DNA of 64,000 bases from ZC4RG30 sp039932715 (GTDB lineage Bacteria > Pseudomonadota > Gammaproteobacteria > Steroidobacterales > Steroidobacteraceae). The notes below the pieces were generated by a model. It made no database searches. It was not told the origin of the DNA and was given only the letters and a program-made list of their open reading frames with translations. The position numbers and the translations under genes are program-made. Position 1 is the first letter of the stretch. The number at the start of each line of letters is the position of its first letter. Location of the stretch: assembly GCA_039932715.1 (NCBI GenBank), contig JBDTPN010000009.1:34842-98841 (forward strand). The letters are read 5' to 3'. Below, one piece after another: positions 10,423 to 19,703 of the stretch.

Positions 10423-10679
10423 GTGCAAGGCGGGCCCACGCCGGCGTTGCCAAACAGAGGTGCCCGCGCGGATCTTGAGATTGCGGGGAGCAGCTACGAT
10501 AAGCACGCGGGGCATTCGTCATGCTGCAGCCGTGCCCAGTGGACTGCAAGGCGCGCGCTGCGCCGGCTGCGTCCTACAGTCACCGCGCACAATATGTCGG
10601 CCTGTTTTCCTACAGAGATCTGGAGAGCACTACGGTAAAAATACGCTGGGCTGCAAAAGCCCGGATGACAAGGACTCTC

Positions 10680-10934
10680 ATGGATCACAGAGACATGCTG
10701 ATTCACCTGTGGCACCACCTCAAATTGCCGGGTGAGGCGATCGCGGCGTGTTCGCGGGATTACGACCTGTTGTGCCCGCATTGTCGCGTGGCCGGCCGGG
10801 GAGAGGTGCACCTCAAGGTGCTGCCCGACAACACGGGATTCCAGTGCACGGACGTAGGCCACCGCTATCGCGCATTTCGCAGTGAGGTGCCACCCTTCTT
10901 CTCGCGTTCTGCGGGCTTGTCAGTGGCCATATAG
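10680..10934 (+). CDS. Small hypothetical protein with a CxxC pair
   Basis: 84 residues. AAGGA at 10670-10674 sits about six bases before ATG 10680, which decides the start. LLCPHCRVAG near residue 32 is a CxxC pair, and a later Cys and His (FQCTDVGHRYR) could complete a one-site zinc ribbon. The rest is hydrophilic with no membrane segment or signal peptide. I do not recognise the family. Two copies of TCCTACAG (10572-10579 and 10608-10615), half-sites of the GTAGG-N6-CCTAC palindrome described elsewhere, lie in the divergent intergenic region. An antisense frame also exists here, but the zinc-ribbon pattern and RBS favour this strand. Confidence 0.55.
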   Translation: MDHRDMLIHLWHHLKLPGEAIAACSRDYDLLCPHCRVAGRGEVHLKVLPDNTGFQCTDVGHRYRAFRSEVPPFFSRSAGLSVAI

Positions 10935-10990
10935 GGCCACCTACCTGCCGGGCGCAGCAACCCGTGTCGCCCACCAGTGACTTCCGCAAG

Positions 10991-11380
10991 TCACTGCGCC
11001 ATCAGCTTGCGAATCGCGACGATCAGTTCATCGATATCTCCGGACTTGAGTACATAGGCCCCGGCCCCCGCGTCTCGGGCCTTGCGTATCAGTTCGGGAT
11101 TCGAATGTCCGCTGTGCATGATAAAGCGCGTCGCGGGATGATCCCTGCACAGTGCCGGCAGGCGGGGCAGGGCTGAGCCACCACGAAGCTGCATGTCGAG
11201 CACCGCCACGTGCGCTTGGTGCAGGACAATAAGGGGTGAAACCTCATCGAGGAAGGCAGTGGTGGCAGCGCACACCATGTCAGGTTCCTCGTTGATCAAC
11301 GGCGCGATCAATGCGCGCAGGTCGTCGTTGTCTTCCGCTACCACCACTTTGATGATGATGCCGGTGCCGGTGCTATCCAT
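10991..11380 (-). CDS. Single-domain response regulator (CheY-like receiver)
   Basis: 129 residues consisting of one receiver domain: acidic pair E16-D17, phospho-acceptor D62 in AVLDMQL, and conserved Lys K112 in YVLKSG. No output domain. Its start overlaps the end of the hybrid kinase at 11373, so the two are translationally coupled. It is the last gene of a four-gene operon (TonB receptor, YfiR, hybrid kinase, receiver). It is probably the phosphorylation target or phosphate sink of that kinase; this is inferred from position. Confidence 0.85.
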   Translation of the reverse strand: MDSTGTGIIIKVVVAEDNDDLRALIAPLINEEPDMVCAATTAFLDEVSPLIVLHQAHVAVLDMQLRGGSALPRLPALCRDHPATRFIMHSGHSNPELIRKARDAGAGAYVLKSGDIDELIVAIRKLMAQ

Positions 11381-13370
11381 GTTGTGCCTTGTGAGTCAGG
11401 AAATCCTTGACCAGGTGTTCCACCCGCTCAGGGTCTGCCGGCTTTGTCATGTGAAAATTGAAACCAGCGCTGGCAGCCCTCTGGATATCTTCCTTTTGTC
11501 CCCATCCGGTGACGGCCAGCAGCAGCGCGTTCTTGCCCCAGTCAGTTTGCCGGATACGCTGGGCTGCCTCATAGCCCGTCATGTCGGGCATGCCGATATC
11601 CAGGACGACCACTTCGGGTCGCTCCACATCGCCAACCTGCAAGGCCTGCTCGCCGGAATAGGCCGTGAAGGTGGTATGAGCGCAACTGCTGAGCACCATG
11701 GCCAGCGAATTGGCAGCGTCCCGATTGTCATCCACGACAAGTATTCTGCCGCGCGGGTCATCGGCAGAGTGCATGGTTGGTACGGCGACGCGAACTGCGG
11801 CATTGGCCCTTATCAGTTCCCCGGGAAGTCTGATGGTAAACGTACTGCCTTTGCCGGGGCCCTCACTGGCCGCCTCGACCCATCCGCCATGCAGGGATAC
11901 CAGGCCCTTGACCAGGGCCAGTCCGATGCCCAGGCCACCCTCTGATCGATCAATCGCAGAATCCACCTGTGAAAACATCTCGAATATGGCGGGGAGCAAA
12001 TTCGCCTGTATGCCTATGCCGGAATCCGTGACAGCGAACCGGACGCCCTGGGCGGAACATTGGATGTCGAGCGTGATGCGTCCACCTGGATCGGTGTACT
12101 TGGTGGCGTTGGTGAGCAGGTTGGAAAGCGCCTGCGACATCCGCAAGGGGTCTACCACCACTACGGTGTCTTCGGCAGGCAGCGTCATCGACAACGTGTG
12201 ATGCTTGGAATCAATAAGAGGTTGCGCAGTTTCCAGCGCGGCGCTGACCAGTGCTGAAATGGCGACGGGCTCTCTTCGCAGTTCCACGCGCCCGCGCGTG
12301 ATCCGCGACAGTTCGAGCAGGTCGTCAAGCAACAGCGCCATGCGGGTTACCTGGCGAGTAATGATCTCGCGGGCCGACTTGCCCTGGGATTCATCAATGC
12401 CCTTCACACCCAGCAGCCGGGCCGCATGGCGGATGGGCGCAAGCGGATTGCGTAGTTCATGGGCCAGGGTGGCGAGAAACTCGTCCTTGCGTCTATCCGC
12501 TTCGCGCAGTGCCTCTTCGGTTTTCTTTATCCGGCTGATGTTTTCTTCCAGGCGCGTATTGGCCAGTGCCAGCGCCGATTCGGCCGTCATCCTTTCCTGG
12601 ATTTCCTGCGTCAACGCCTGGTTCGACTGCTGCAGGGCCTGGGTGCGCTCCTGGGATTCGTCGAGAACGCTGTTGAAGGCCTTGACCACCAGTGAAAACT
12701 CTTCAAGCGGCGTATCCGGCGCGCGCAGCGTAGGGTCCCTACGCGTCACTATGTCATTGGCCACGGAAGCCAGCGCCTCCACCGGTCCGGTGATACTGCG
12801 GCGCAGCGCTGCGGACAGCGCCAGTGCCACCGCCAGGCTCATCAACATGATCATGCCCAGGATCCGCAGGTAGGCGTCGACGTGTCCCCACACGTCGTAG
12901 TCAGCAATGAGATAGATCGTCCCCAGGAACTCGCCGTTTTGCCGAATCATCCGCGCGACGTGCATTTTCCCACCGCTGACGCTGGCTTCACCACCCGCGA
13001 CTGGCAATTGGCCGGGCGGCTGCGTTGTTGCCGAACGTACATACGCCGCGTACAGATCACCGCTGGGTGAGTAAAGCGCCGCCACCCGTACCGCAGGCTT
13101 TGCGCTGAGTGCGGACAGGGCTCGGGTCGCGCCCTTCTGGTCTTCGAAGGCAATGGCCGGTGCAGTCGAAAGGGCCAGTATGTCGGCCTCGGTGGTCAGG
13201 TCCACTTCGAGGGCCTGCCGATACACAGTGAGGTCGTGGCGCAACAAGGCAATACCTGTGGTCAATAGCGCCGCAGCCGTGGTCAACATGATCACCAGGG
13301 TCAGGTTGCCCCGCACCGACGAGAATCGTCCGAATACGGACTGCAGGGGACCTTCAGGGGGCAGCGTCAT
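11373..13370 (-). CDS. Hybrid sensor histidine kinase (CHASE8-like sensor, HAMP, HisKA, HATPase, receiver)
   Basis: 665 residues. TM1 at about 22-44, an extracytoplasmic sensor of roughly 120 residues resembling CHASE8, TM2 near 170-190, HAMP, and a coiled-coil stretch. HisKA follows with phospho-His H304 in LAHELRNPLAPI, then the ATPase domain (DSGIGI near 447, GGLGIGLALVKGLV) and a C-terminal receiver with D591 in VVLDIGMPD. The start overlaps the YfiR-type gene by 4 nt and the end overlaps the receiver gene by 8 nt. In related genomes this kinase type sits beside a YfiR-like periplasmic protein and a TonB receptor, suggesting sensing of envelope or periplasmic state. The ligand is unknown. 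Confidence 0.9.
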   Translation of the reverse strand: MTLPPEGPLQSVFGRFSSVRGNLTLVIMLTTAAALLTTGIALLRHDLTVYRQALEVDLTTEADILALSTAPAIAFEDQKGATRALSALSAKPAVRVAALYSPSGDLYAAYVRSATTQPPGQLPVAGGEASVSGGKMHVARMIRQNGEFLGTIYLIADYDVWGHVDAYLRILGMIMLMSLAVALALSAALRRSITGPVEALASVANDIVTRRDPTLRAPDTPLEEFSLVVKAFNSVLDESQERTQALQQSNQALTQEIQERMTAESALALANTRLEENISRIKKTEEALREADRRKDEFLATLAHELRNPLAPIRHAARLLGVKGIDESQGKSAREIITRQVTRMALLLDDLLELSRITRGRVELRREPVAISALVSAALETAQPLIDSKHHTLSMTLPAEDTVVVVDPLRMSQALSNLLTNATKYTDPGGRITLDIQCSAQGVRFAVTDSGIGIQANLLPAIFEMFSQVDSAIDRSEGGLGIGLALVKGLVSLHGGWVEAASEGPGKGSTFTIRLPGELIRANAAVRVAVPTMHSADDPRGRILVVDDNRDAANSLAMVLSSCAHTTFTAYSGEQALQVGDVERPEVVVLDIGMPDMTGYEAAQRIRQTDWGKNALLLAVTGWGQKEDIQRAASAGFNFHMTKPADPERVEHLVKDFLTHKAQHG

Positions 13371-13960
13371 CTTGATGACATCGGTGGCGGCTGGGGGGAT
13401 CGGCCACCCTGCACGCGCGTGGCTACCGAAAGCAGTTCGGAGCTGACAGCAAGCCCGGCGCGTTGGGCAGCTTCCGTAGACACTTCAAACCTGACCCTGC
13501 GGTCCACCATCAGAAGATTGATGGAGCTGCCCGAGTCGAGGCCCTGTTCCTCATCAGTGATTACAAGGATCGCCTTGCGCCCCGCGGTCGAGACCAGGTT
13601 CTTGAGATCGGCGCGATGTTGAGGACTTATATAAAGCACCTGCGCGTCTGCCACGTCCCGCATGCCGGAAACCCTGCGCACCTTCACCGGTCGATTGTGC
13701 AAGGTTCGATTGAGCGCCAGGGTCTGCAGTCGCATCACGATGTCGCCTGATCCCATGACAGCGATGGTGAAGGGCTGACTGGCATCCGCTTCCCTGGGCC
13801 ACTCTACGTACCCTGCAAAGCGAAAGATGAATGCCGCCTTGACCGAGTCCTCTGAATGGACCTCGGCCGCAGGGCAGCAAACACCCCAGCCCACCCAGAG
13901 GCACACTGCCGCCATACCGCTGGCGAAGCGACGCTGGGCAGCATTGCGTGTTCTGATCAC
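13367..13960 (-). CDS. YfiR/DUF4154-family periplasmic protein
   Basis: 197 residues with an N-terminal hydrophobic segment (about 12-32) typical of a signal peptide. KAAFIFRFAGYVEWP and the central VKVRRVSGMRDVADAQVLYIS are hallmarks of the YfiR (DUF4154) family, as is the late INLLMVDRRVRFEVSTEAAQRAGL stretch given here only in outline. In Pseudomonas, YfiR is a periplasmic repressor of a diguanylate cyclase. Here the partner is more likely the hybrid kinase encoded immediately downstream with a 4-nt overlap. The ATG also overlaps the TonB receptor stop. No cyclase gene is nearby. Confidence 0.85.
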   Translation of the reverse strand: MIRTRNAAQRRFASGMAAVCLWVGWGVCCPAAEVHSEDSVKAAFIFRFAGYVEWPREADASQPFTIAVMGSGDIVMRLQTLALNRTLHNRPVKVRRVSGMRDVADAQVLYISPQHRADLKNLVSTAGRKAILVITDEEQGLDSGSSINLLMVDRRVRFEVSTEAAQRAGLAVSSELLSVATRVQGGRSPQPPPMSSR

Positions 13961-15888
13961 CTAGGTGTCCAGCGCGCCTCGGCTACCACATTGCGCTGGA
14001 TTTCAGCTCCGGTGGTGGCCGGATATTCCAGATGACTGGCGTGGAGCAGATTGGTGCCGGCAACCGACAACTCCCACGCAGGCGAAACTCGCCACGCAAA
14101 TCGTGCCGTGATTTCAGTGTAGGAGGGCAGCGCTGGATCCGGCAGTGACACCACATGCCGTATTGATACATCCAGCGTGCGATCCGGGCCCAGGTCCATG
14201 GATGAGGTAAGCAGCGCATGGCCCCGCGGGTCGTTTCCGGATTGCCCGATGCCGGTGAGGCCGGACGCACCTGGTTTGAAGTGCAGATCCTTGCGCAGCA
14301 GCGAAAATCCTGGAGCCAGCCGCCACCAATCAGCAATCTGCCATTTTGCCCATGCTGTCATTCCATAGGTGTGACCTTGCATCTGGTTATCCCAACGCAG
14401 AGGCAGGAACACCGTGCCGGATGCCGGTTCAATCGTGCGCAGCTCGTCATAGACATTGTAGAAACCCGAAACCGACAGCGAGAGCCCCGGTGCCAATGCG
14501 CCGCGGTAGCCCAGTTCATAGGCCCAGACCTCTTCGCTCTCGAAATCCTTGTTGCCCGTCAGGAAATCCACACTCCCGACCTTCTCCAGGACATCGGCAT
14601 CAAATGGAGTTGGGGTGCGCGCCGCGCGTGACACCGATGTCCACAGCAGGGTGGAGTCGTTGACCTGCCATGCCAGTCTCGCGTCCGGCTGGGGCTCCCA
14701 TCCCGTGAAAGAGTTGTGTTCGAGCTTGAGGCCCACTATCAACCGCAGGGCGGGGTTGAGCGTCACCGTATCCTGGCCAAAGATGTTCCACAGCTGCAGC
14801 GTGCGTTCGGAGGGCAGGAACAGCAGCGTCGAAGAATTGGCAATGTCGTAACGATGCAGGCGTGCTCCAGCGCCCCAGACCATCTTCTGTGCAGCGCCCA
14901 CATTCATGCCCTGCTGGAATTCCAGGTCGAACGTATTCAACACGAAGGCGCCGCCATCCATTGGCGCTGCGCGTTGCGAATGATCGAAATATCCCTGCAG
15001 CTGCAAATCCGTGCGATCGGTATGTGTTTGCCAGCGCCCCACTACGTTGGCGCCGGAAATCGCCTGCTTGCCCGGTCCTGGCTGATCTTCCAGGCCGCTG
15101 TAGGCGTCACCTTGCAGCGTCGCGGTTCCTGCTGCCAGCGACCAATCCATCCGAAAGCCAACCTGTCCCTTGTACCAGGCATCCTCGGCGCTGGAGCCGT
15201 CCTCCAGAGAGGCGTGATCCCGCTGGAATCCCTTGGCATATACCCGATAGGCCAGTTCGTTGATTTCGCCACCATGGCGGACACTCAGATCCTGTTCGCG
15301 TGGTCCTGCGATTGCAGTCACGGAGGTTCCATCAGTCAGGTATGCGGGCCGGGTGATGACATTGATCACCCCGTTGACCGCATTGGCTCCCCAAAGAGTG
15401 GCCCCTGGCCCGCTGATGACCTCGATGCGATCGATGTCCTCCATTACCAGGTCCGGTGCGTCGAGGTAAATGCCTGAGTACAACGGTGAGTAGGCACTCC
15501 TTCCGTCAATCAGCAGCAGTAATTTATTGGAGAAATTCTGCACCTCGGGTTTGCCACCAAGGCCGCGCGCGGCAGCCACAAAATTGCTGGATCCTTGCTG
15601 CGTGATAAGCAGGTTGGGTGCCAGGCGCAGCGCGTCGGGCAGGCTGGTGGCGCCCGAGCGCGCGATTTCATCGTGGGAAATGACATATATCGCAGCCGCT
15701 GCCCCGCTCAGAAGCTGCGGCGACCTGGAAACGGATATGACGGGCACGTTGCCGAGTTCCTCAAGCGAAAGGACCGCCAGGTCCTCGCTGGCAGGTTCAC
15801 TTGCATGTGCCTGGGCCATAGTGGCCAGTCCTGCAAGGCCACACAGCAATCCGGCACAGTGGCTGGCACGGCCGTTGAAAAGACGCAT
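13957..15888 (-). CDS. TonB-dependent outer-membrane receptor
   Basis: 643 residues with a cleavable signal (about 1-29, ending AQAHA). The plug domain includes RSGATSLPDALRLAPNLL, LLLIDGRSAYSPLYSG and IEVISGPGATLWGANAVN, followed by a 22-strand barrel region (SVTAIAGPREQDLSVRHGG onward). It ends in RWTPR rather than the usual terminal aromatic residue. First gene of a tightly overlapping operon with YfiR, hybrid kinase and receiver, a pairing that suggests it transports or senses a signal for the kinase. The substrate is unknown. The 190-nt divergent region upstream contains an exact GTAGG-N6-CCTAC palindrome. Confidence 0.9.
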   Translation of the reverse strand: MRLFNGRASHCAGLLCGLAGLATMAQAHASEPASEDLAVLSLEELGNVPVISVSRSPQLLSGAAAAIYVISHDEIARSGATSLPDALRLAPNLLITQQGSSNFVAAARGLGGKPEVQNFSNKLLLLIDGRSAYSPLYSGIYLDAPDLVMEDIDRIEVISGPGATLWGANAVNGVINVITRPAYLTDGTSVTAIAGPREQDLSVRHGGEINELAYRVYAKGFQRDHASLEDGSSAEDAWYKGQVGFRMDWSLAAGTATLQGDAYSGLEDQPGPGKQAISGANVVGRWQTHTDRTDLQLQGYFDHSQRAAPMDGGAFVLNTFDLEFQQGMNVGAAQKMVWGAGARLHRYDIANSSTLLFLPSERTLQLWNIFGQDTVTLNPALRLIVGLKLEHNSFTGWEPQPDARLAWQVNDSTLLWTSVSRAARTPTPFDADVLEKVGSVDFLTGNKDFESEEVWAYELGYRGALAPGLSLSVSGFYNVYDELRTIEPASGTVFLPLRWDNQMQGHTYGMTAWAKWQIADWWRLAPGFSLLRKDLHFKPGASGLTGIGQSGNDPRGHALLTSSMDLGPDRTLDVSIRHVVSLPDPALPSYTEITARFAWRVSPAWELSVAGTNLLHASHLEYPATTGAEIQRNVVAEARWTPR

Positions 15889-16010
15889 CCGCTAACGGCT
15901 CCCTTGACATAGCATTGCCAGCCGGAGCAATGCGCCACGAATGCGCATACCGGCACCCAAGTTTATCCAGCCACCTTCCGCGGTTGATTTCCCGGCCACC
16001 GAAATATCGC

Positions 16011-16026
16011 GTAGGCGAATCCCTAC
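16011..16026. promoter_or_regulatory. Palindromic operator candidate GTAGG-N6-CCTAC (exact)
   Basis: GTAGG-CGAATC-CCTAC lies in the divergent region, 53 nt before the histidine kinase ATG (16080) and 122 nt before the TonB receptor start. Both arms match perfectly. The same palindrome with the same 6-nt spacer recurs upstream of several stress genes in this window. The binding protein is inferred, not known. Confidence 0.6.
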
Positions 16027-16079
16027 ACGCGCGCGCCGCGCAGGTGGCATCCTCCGTCTGCCTGCCCTAGAGTGGATTG

Positions 16080-17447
16080 ATGGTGGCTCGCCCCTCTTCG
16101 CTTGGATTCAATTCACGTTATGTCTTTGTCCCGGTGGTGGCGATAGTCGCGCTGGTGGTCATCAACTATCTGGTCACCGAAGAACGGCGTACCTACGTGG
16201 CGGGGCTGAGTACTCACATCCAGCGCAGCCAGTCAAAGATGGCGCAGCTGGGTGAGGTGATTTACGCCTGCGCGGATGCCGAGAGCGCGCAACGGGGCTT
16301 CCTTCTCGCGGACAAGCCCGAATACCTTGCACCATTCGATGCAGCCAAGAAGAAGGCGTATTCAACGATCGATCAGCTGCTGGTGGACGTCGGGCCGGAG
16401 CAATCCGCTGAGCGACTGGAGCTGCAATTCGTCCGCGAATATATGGACAAGAAGTTTTATGAAATGCAGGTCACCATTGACGCCGCCCTGAACTACAGTC
16501 GCAATGAGCAGGCTGTGGCAATGCTCAAGACCGATGTCGGTCTTGAGTGGATGCAGAAACTGCGCTCCCTCATATCCGGGATTCAGGCGCGCGAAAGAGC
16601 CGAGATAGACCAGGATATTGCCAACTGGAGCCACCAGGTATGGATCAACAGGATCATTTATGGCGCGACCGCACTGGTGAACCTGCTGCTTGTCCTGGTG
16701 GTCGGTTGGCTGATGTCACGCGATCTCAGACGGCGCCAGACATATGCCGCGGAACTCAAGGAGGAAATACAGACCCGTACCAGTGAGCTGTCGGAACTCT
16801 CCCAGCATTTGCTGCTGGTCAGGGAAAGTGAAAAGGCGGAGCTTGCCCGCGAGCTGCATGACGAACTTGGCGGCCTGCTGGTGGCAATCAAGATGGACCT
16901 TTCGCAGTTGGCCAAGCGCATCGATATGTCGCGTGACGACGTCCAGGCGCGTTGGCAGCGAATCCAGTCCGCACTTGCCGCTGGCATCGAATTGAAGCGA
17001 CGCGTCATCGAGGATCTGCGGCCGACCCTGCTGGACAATATGGGTCTGCTTGAGGCGTTGCGCTGGCATGCGGGCCAGGTCTGCGACCAGGCAAGCCTTG
17101 CCTTGCAGATCCGGTTTCCCCAACACGATCCGCAGATCTCGGACCTGGCCGCCACGGCGGTGTTTCGCGTTGTGCAGGAGGCCCTTACCAATATCGCCAA
17201 GCATGCGGCGGCGCGCAATGTCCTGCTTGAGCTGCGGGATTTCGACGGCGGATACAAAATCATAGTCGAGGATGATGGGATAGGAATGGCGCCCGGCAGG
17301 TCTTCGCGGCCCGGGGCCCATGGACTGACGGGGATGAAATACCGGATGCTCTCCATTGACGGTAGCCTCGACATCGCTGCAGCCACACCCCGGGGCATGC
17401 GGGTGATGCTCACGTTTCCGCGCCTGGAGTCCGCGCATAAGAATTAG
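16080..17447 (+). CDS. CHASE3-domain sensor histidine kinase, NarL/UhpB type (HisKA_3)
   Basis: 455 residues. TM1 (about 13-28) and TM2 (about 190-212) enclose a CHASE3-type sensor with ADAESAQRGFLLADKPEYL. A coiled-coil linker leads to HisKA_3 with phospho-His H260 in ARELHDELGG, then the ATPase domain with DDGIGM near 398 and HGLTGMKYR. Kinases of this class phosphorylate NarL/LuxR-type regulators; one is encoded at 21379-22011. ATG 16080 is chosen over TTG 16077. An exact GTAGG-N6-CCTAC palindrome sits 53 nt upstream, so the gene may belong to the same regulon it controls. That link is inference. Confidence 0.88.
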   Translation: MVARPSSLGFNSRYVFVPVVAIVALVVINYLVTEERRTYVAGLSTHIQRSQSKMAQLGEVIYACADAESAQRGFLLADKPEYLAPFDAAKKKAYSTIDQLLVDVGPEQSAERLELQFVREYMDKKFYEMQVTIDAALNYSRNEQAVAMLKTDVGLEWMQKLRSLISGIQARERAEIDQDIANWSHQVWINRIIYGATALVNLLLVLVVGWLMSRDLRRRQTYAAELKEEIQTRTSELSELSQHLLLVRESEKAELARELHDELGGLLVAIKMDLSQLAKRIDMSRDDVQARWQRIQSALAAGIELKRRVIEDLRPTLLDNMGLLEALRWHAGQVCDQASLALQIRFPQHDPQISDLAATAVFRVVQEALTNIAKHAAARNVLLELRDFDGGYKIIVEDDGIGMAPGRSSRPGAHGLTGMKYRMLSIDGSLDIAAATPRGMRVMLTFPRLESAHKN

Positions 17448-17452
17448 CCTAC
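17437..17452. promoter_or_regulatory. Degenerate GTAGG-N6-CCTAC site
   Basis: ATAAG-AATTAG-CCTAC: the right arm is perfect, the left arm matches 3 of 5. It ends 91 nt before ATG 17544 of the small lipoprotein, the same distance seen at other sites. It overlaps the stop of the kinase gene, so it is weaker evidence by itself. Confidence 0.3.
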
Positions 17453-17543
17453 AATCGTTGGGCGTTGGCGCCCACATCCCCGGTCTTGCCCGGGTAATGC
17501 AAGGGATGCAAAGCTGTCGTCTCAACTATTGAGGGAGTTCACC

Positions 17544-17768
17544 ATGAAGATTTCGAGCAATGCCGCGAAAACTGCGGCAACCGCGGCGTGCGCAGCCGTG
17601 CTGATGCTGGGACTTGCCGCCTGTGAAAAGAAGGGGCCGGCAGAAAAAGCGGGAGAGAAAATGGATCACGCCGTGGAATCGGTGAAAGACACCGGTGAAA
17701 AGGCTGCGGACAAGGTCGAGGCAGCGGCAGACAAGGCGGCGGATAAAGTTCAGGATGCGGTGAAGTAA
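17544..17768 (+). CDS. Small alanine/lysine-rich lipoprotein
   Basis: 74 residues from ATG 17544, preceded by GAGGGAG at 17531-17537. A signal segment ends in a lipobox (LGLAAC), giving an N-terminal lipid-modified Cys near residue 27. The mature part is an amphipathic Lys/Ala/Glu helix with repeated EKAGEK, DKVEAAADKAADK units, resembling small envelope-stress lipoproteins and YtjA/CsbD-like helical proteins in style only. The cardiolipin synthase gene follows 30 nt downstream and is probably co-transcribed, suggesting an envelope maintenance role. Function otherwise unknown. Confidence 0.75.
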   Translation: MKISSNAAKTAATAACAAVLMLGLAACEKKGPAEKAGEKMDHAVESVKDTGEKAADKVEAAADKAADKVQDAVK

Positions 17769-17798
17769 GCCGGAAATTCCGGCATTTGGGGGCAGGGC

Positions 17799-19070
17799 GT
17801 GATTGATTGGGCAACTGTGGCCGTCACCGCCCTCGCCACCGGTCTGCTGACCACGCTGGCGCTTAATTTTGTAACCGCCGAACGCCGACTGGGTAAAACG
17901 CCCCCTCGCTGGTATGGCTCCGATGATCCGGACTTTCGCCGTTCGACGGGCGTTCTCCTGGGGCCGGCCATCCTTTCGGGTAACGACGTAAAGCCCCTGG
18001 TCAATGGCGACCAGATATTTCCAGCCATGCTCGCGGCCCTTGCCCAGGCCCGCAAGACCATTTGCTTCGAAACCTTCATCTATTGGTCCGGCGAAATCGG
18101 CCAGGCCTTTGAAAATGCGTTCATCGAAGCGGCTGCGCGCGGCGTCACCGTACACATACTGCTTGATTGGGTGGGCACCAGGCGAATGGACAGCCACATG
18201 CTGGAACGCATGGAAGCCGCAGGCGTGCAGATCCGGATTTTCCATCCATTGTCCTGGTATCACCTGGCAAGGATGAATAACCGTACCCATCGCAAGCTGC
18301 TGGTAGTCGACGGGCAAATCGGATTTACCGGTGGGGTGGGAATTGCTCAGCAATGGGCGGGCAATGCGCAGGATCCCCAGCATTGGCGTGACACACATTT
18401 CGAGGTAAGCGGGCCGGTGGTAGCGCAAATGCAGGCGGTGTTCCTCGACAACTGGATCAAGACCACAGGCGAGATCCTGCACGGCGAGCACTACTTCCCG
18501 GAGCTCAAGGCGACGGGGGTAATGGACGCACAGATGTTTGGCAGTGCTCAGGGCAGTGGCTCGGACAGCATGCACCTGCTGGTATTGCTGGCCATTACGG
18601 CCGCCCGCAAAACCATTGACATCGGCAATGCGTACTTCATTCCGGATCGACTGCTCAAAAGAGCACTGCTGGATGCACGCAAAAGGGGCGTGAGAATCAG
18701 GATCGTGCTGCCTGGCCCGCATACAGACTCGCCGCTGGTGCGCTACGCCTCCCGGTCAACCTGGGACGCGCTGTTGTCAGCGGGGGTCGAGCTCTACGAA
18801 TTCATGCCGACGATGTTCCATTGCAAAATCATGATTGTCGATGGCCGCTGGACATCGGTGGGCTCTGCCAATTTTGACATGCGCTCATTCCGGCTCAATT
18901 ACGAAGCCAATCTCAATGTATTCAGCCAACCACTGGCCGAAGAACTCAGCGTGCTGTTCGCAGCGGATGTGGAGCGTTCGCGCAAGTTCGTCCGCGGCGC
19001 CTGGCGCAGACGTTCAGCCGGGAAACGCGCCATGGAATGGCTGGCCGCCAGGCTGGGATCCCAGCTATAG
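17799..19070 (+). CDS. cls: Cardiolipin synthase / phospholipase D-family protein
   Basis: 423 residues from GTG 17799 behind GGGGCAGG. One N-terminal membrane segment (about 3-24) precedes two PLD domains, each with an HKD motif: H164-K166-D171 in HRKLLVVDG and H341-K343-D348 in FHCKIMIVDG, followed by SVGSANFD. Two HKD motifs in one chain are needed to form a catalytic site. Enzymes of this family make cardiolipin from phosphatidylglycerol at the inner membrane. The single N-terminal TM and length suggest a ClsB/ClsC-like or stress-induced Cls. It follows the small lipoprotein gene. Confidence 0.88.
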   Translation: MIDWATVAVTALATGLLTTLALNFVTAERRLGKTPPRWYGSDDPDFRRSTGVLLGPAILSGNDVKPLVNGDQIFPAMLAALAQARKTICFETFIYWSGEIGQAFENAFIEAAARGVTVHILLDWVGTRRMDSHMLERMEAAGVQIRIFHPLSWYHLARMNNRTHRKLLVVDGQIGFTGGVGIAQQWAGNAQDPQHWRDTHFEVSGPVVAQMQAVFLDNWIKTTGEILHGEHYFPELKATGVMDAQMFGSAQGSGSDSMHLLVLLAITAARKTIDIGNAYFIPDRLLKRALLDARKRGVRIRIVLPGPHTDSPLVRYASRSTWDALLSAGVELYEFMPTMFHCKIMIVDGRWTSVGSANFDMRSFRLNYEANLNVFSQPLAEELSVLFAADVERSRKFVRGAWRRRSAGKRAMEWLAARLGSQL

Positions 19071-19076
19071 CTGCTG

Positions 19077-19703
19077 TCAGCGGGCGTTGGCCATGCGCTG
19101 TTCCACCACTGCCCAATCACACTGCCGCAGTACATCGGCGATGTACTTGGGGCGGCCCTTGGCGCCGTAGTCATCCCAATATGCGTGTTCCCACAGGTCG
19201 AGTACAAAAACCAGTTGCTGCCCGGCTGGAACCGCCAGGTGATGCAGATCAATCCACAGGTTGTTGAGACGACCGGTATCGCCATCCTGGTAGGTGGCGA
19301 CCCAACCCGGACCGCGGGTCTTGCCCACCACCTTGACGTCCTCAACCCAGTTATTGAAACCGCCAAATGACCTGGTCAGACAGTTCATGAAATTCGCGTG
19401 CTGCGGGTTTCGGGCCGCATTGGCGGGATTGAGCTGCTCAAAGAACAGCTCATGCAGGCGGACACCGCTGAGCTCGAATGCCAGGCGGCGTGACAGTGAT
19501 TCCCGGGCATGAACCGCTTCGATAACACCGGAAAAGGATCCAGCGTCAGCCAGTGCCGCACAGATTGCGTTGGCTTCCTTCACGTAGCCGGCGTAGAGCT
19601 CCAGATGCGTCTTCATTGCTTCCGGCGAAAGGCCTTCGAGGCCGGGAAACGTGAAATCGAGCAGGGGATAGATTTCGGCTTGGTCCTTGATCACGGCGTT
19701 CAT
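19077..19703 (-). CDS. Fe/Mn superoxide dismutase family, divergent
   Basis: 208 residues. All four metal ligands can be placed: H33 (KTHLELYAGYV), H84 (RLHELFFEQL), D169 and H173 (VLDLWEHAYWDDYG). The region before D169 lacks the usual GSGW block and reads RGPGWVATYQDGD, so metal preference cannot be told. The enzyme converts superoxide to oxygen and peroxide in the cytoplasm. Its ATG overlaps the ferritin-like stop (ATGA, 19700-19703), and DUF883 and DUF1328 genes lie upstream on the same strand, forming an oxidative or iron stress operon. Confidence 0.85.
   Translation of the reverse strand: MNAVIKDQAEIYPLLDFTFPGLEGLSPEAMKTHLELYAGYVKEANAICAALADAGSFSGVIEAVHARESLSRRLAFELSGVRLHELFFEQLNPANAARNPQHANFMNCLTRSFGGFNNWVEDVKVVGKTRGPGWVATYQDGDTGRLNNLWIDLHHLAVPAGQQLVFVLDLWEHAYWDDYGAKGRPKYIADVLRQCDWAVVEQRMANAR

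Noticed and set aside
17526..18722. 398-codon minus-strand frame
   Set aside because: Antisense to the lipoprotein and cardiolipin synthase genes, which carry clear motifs.
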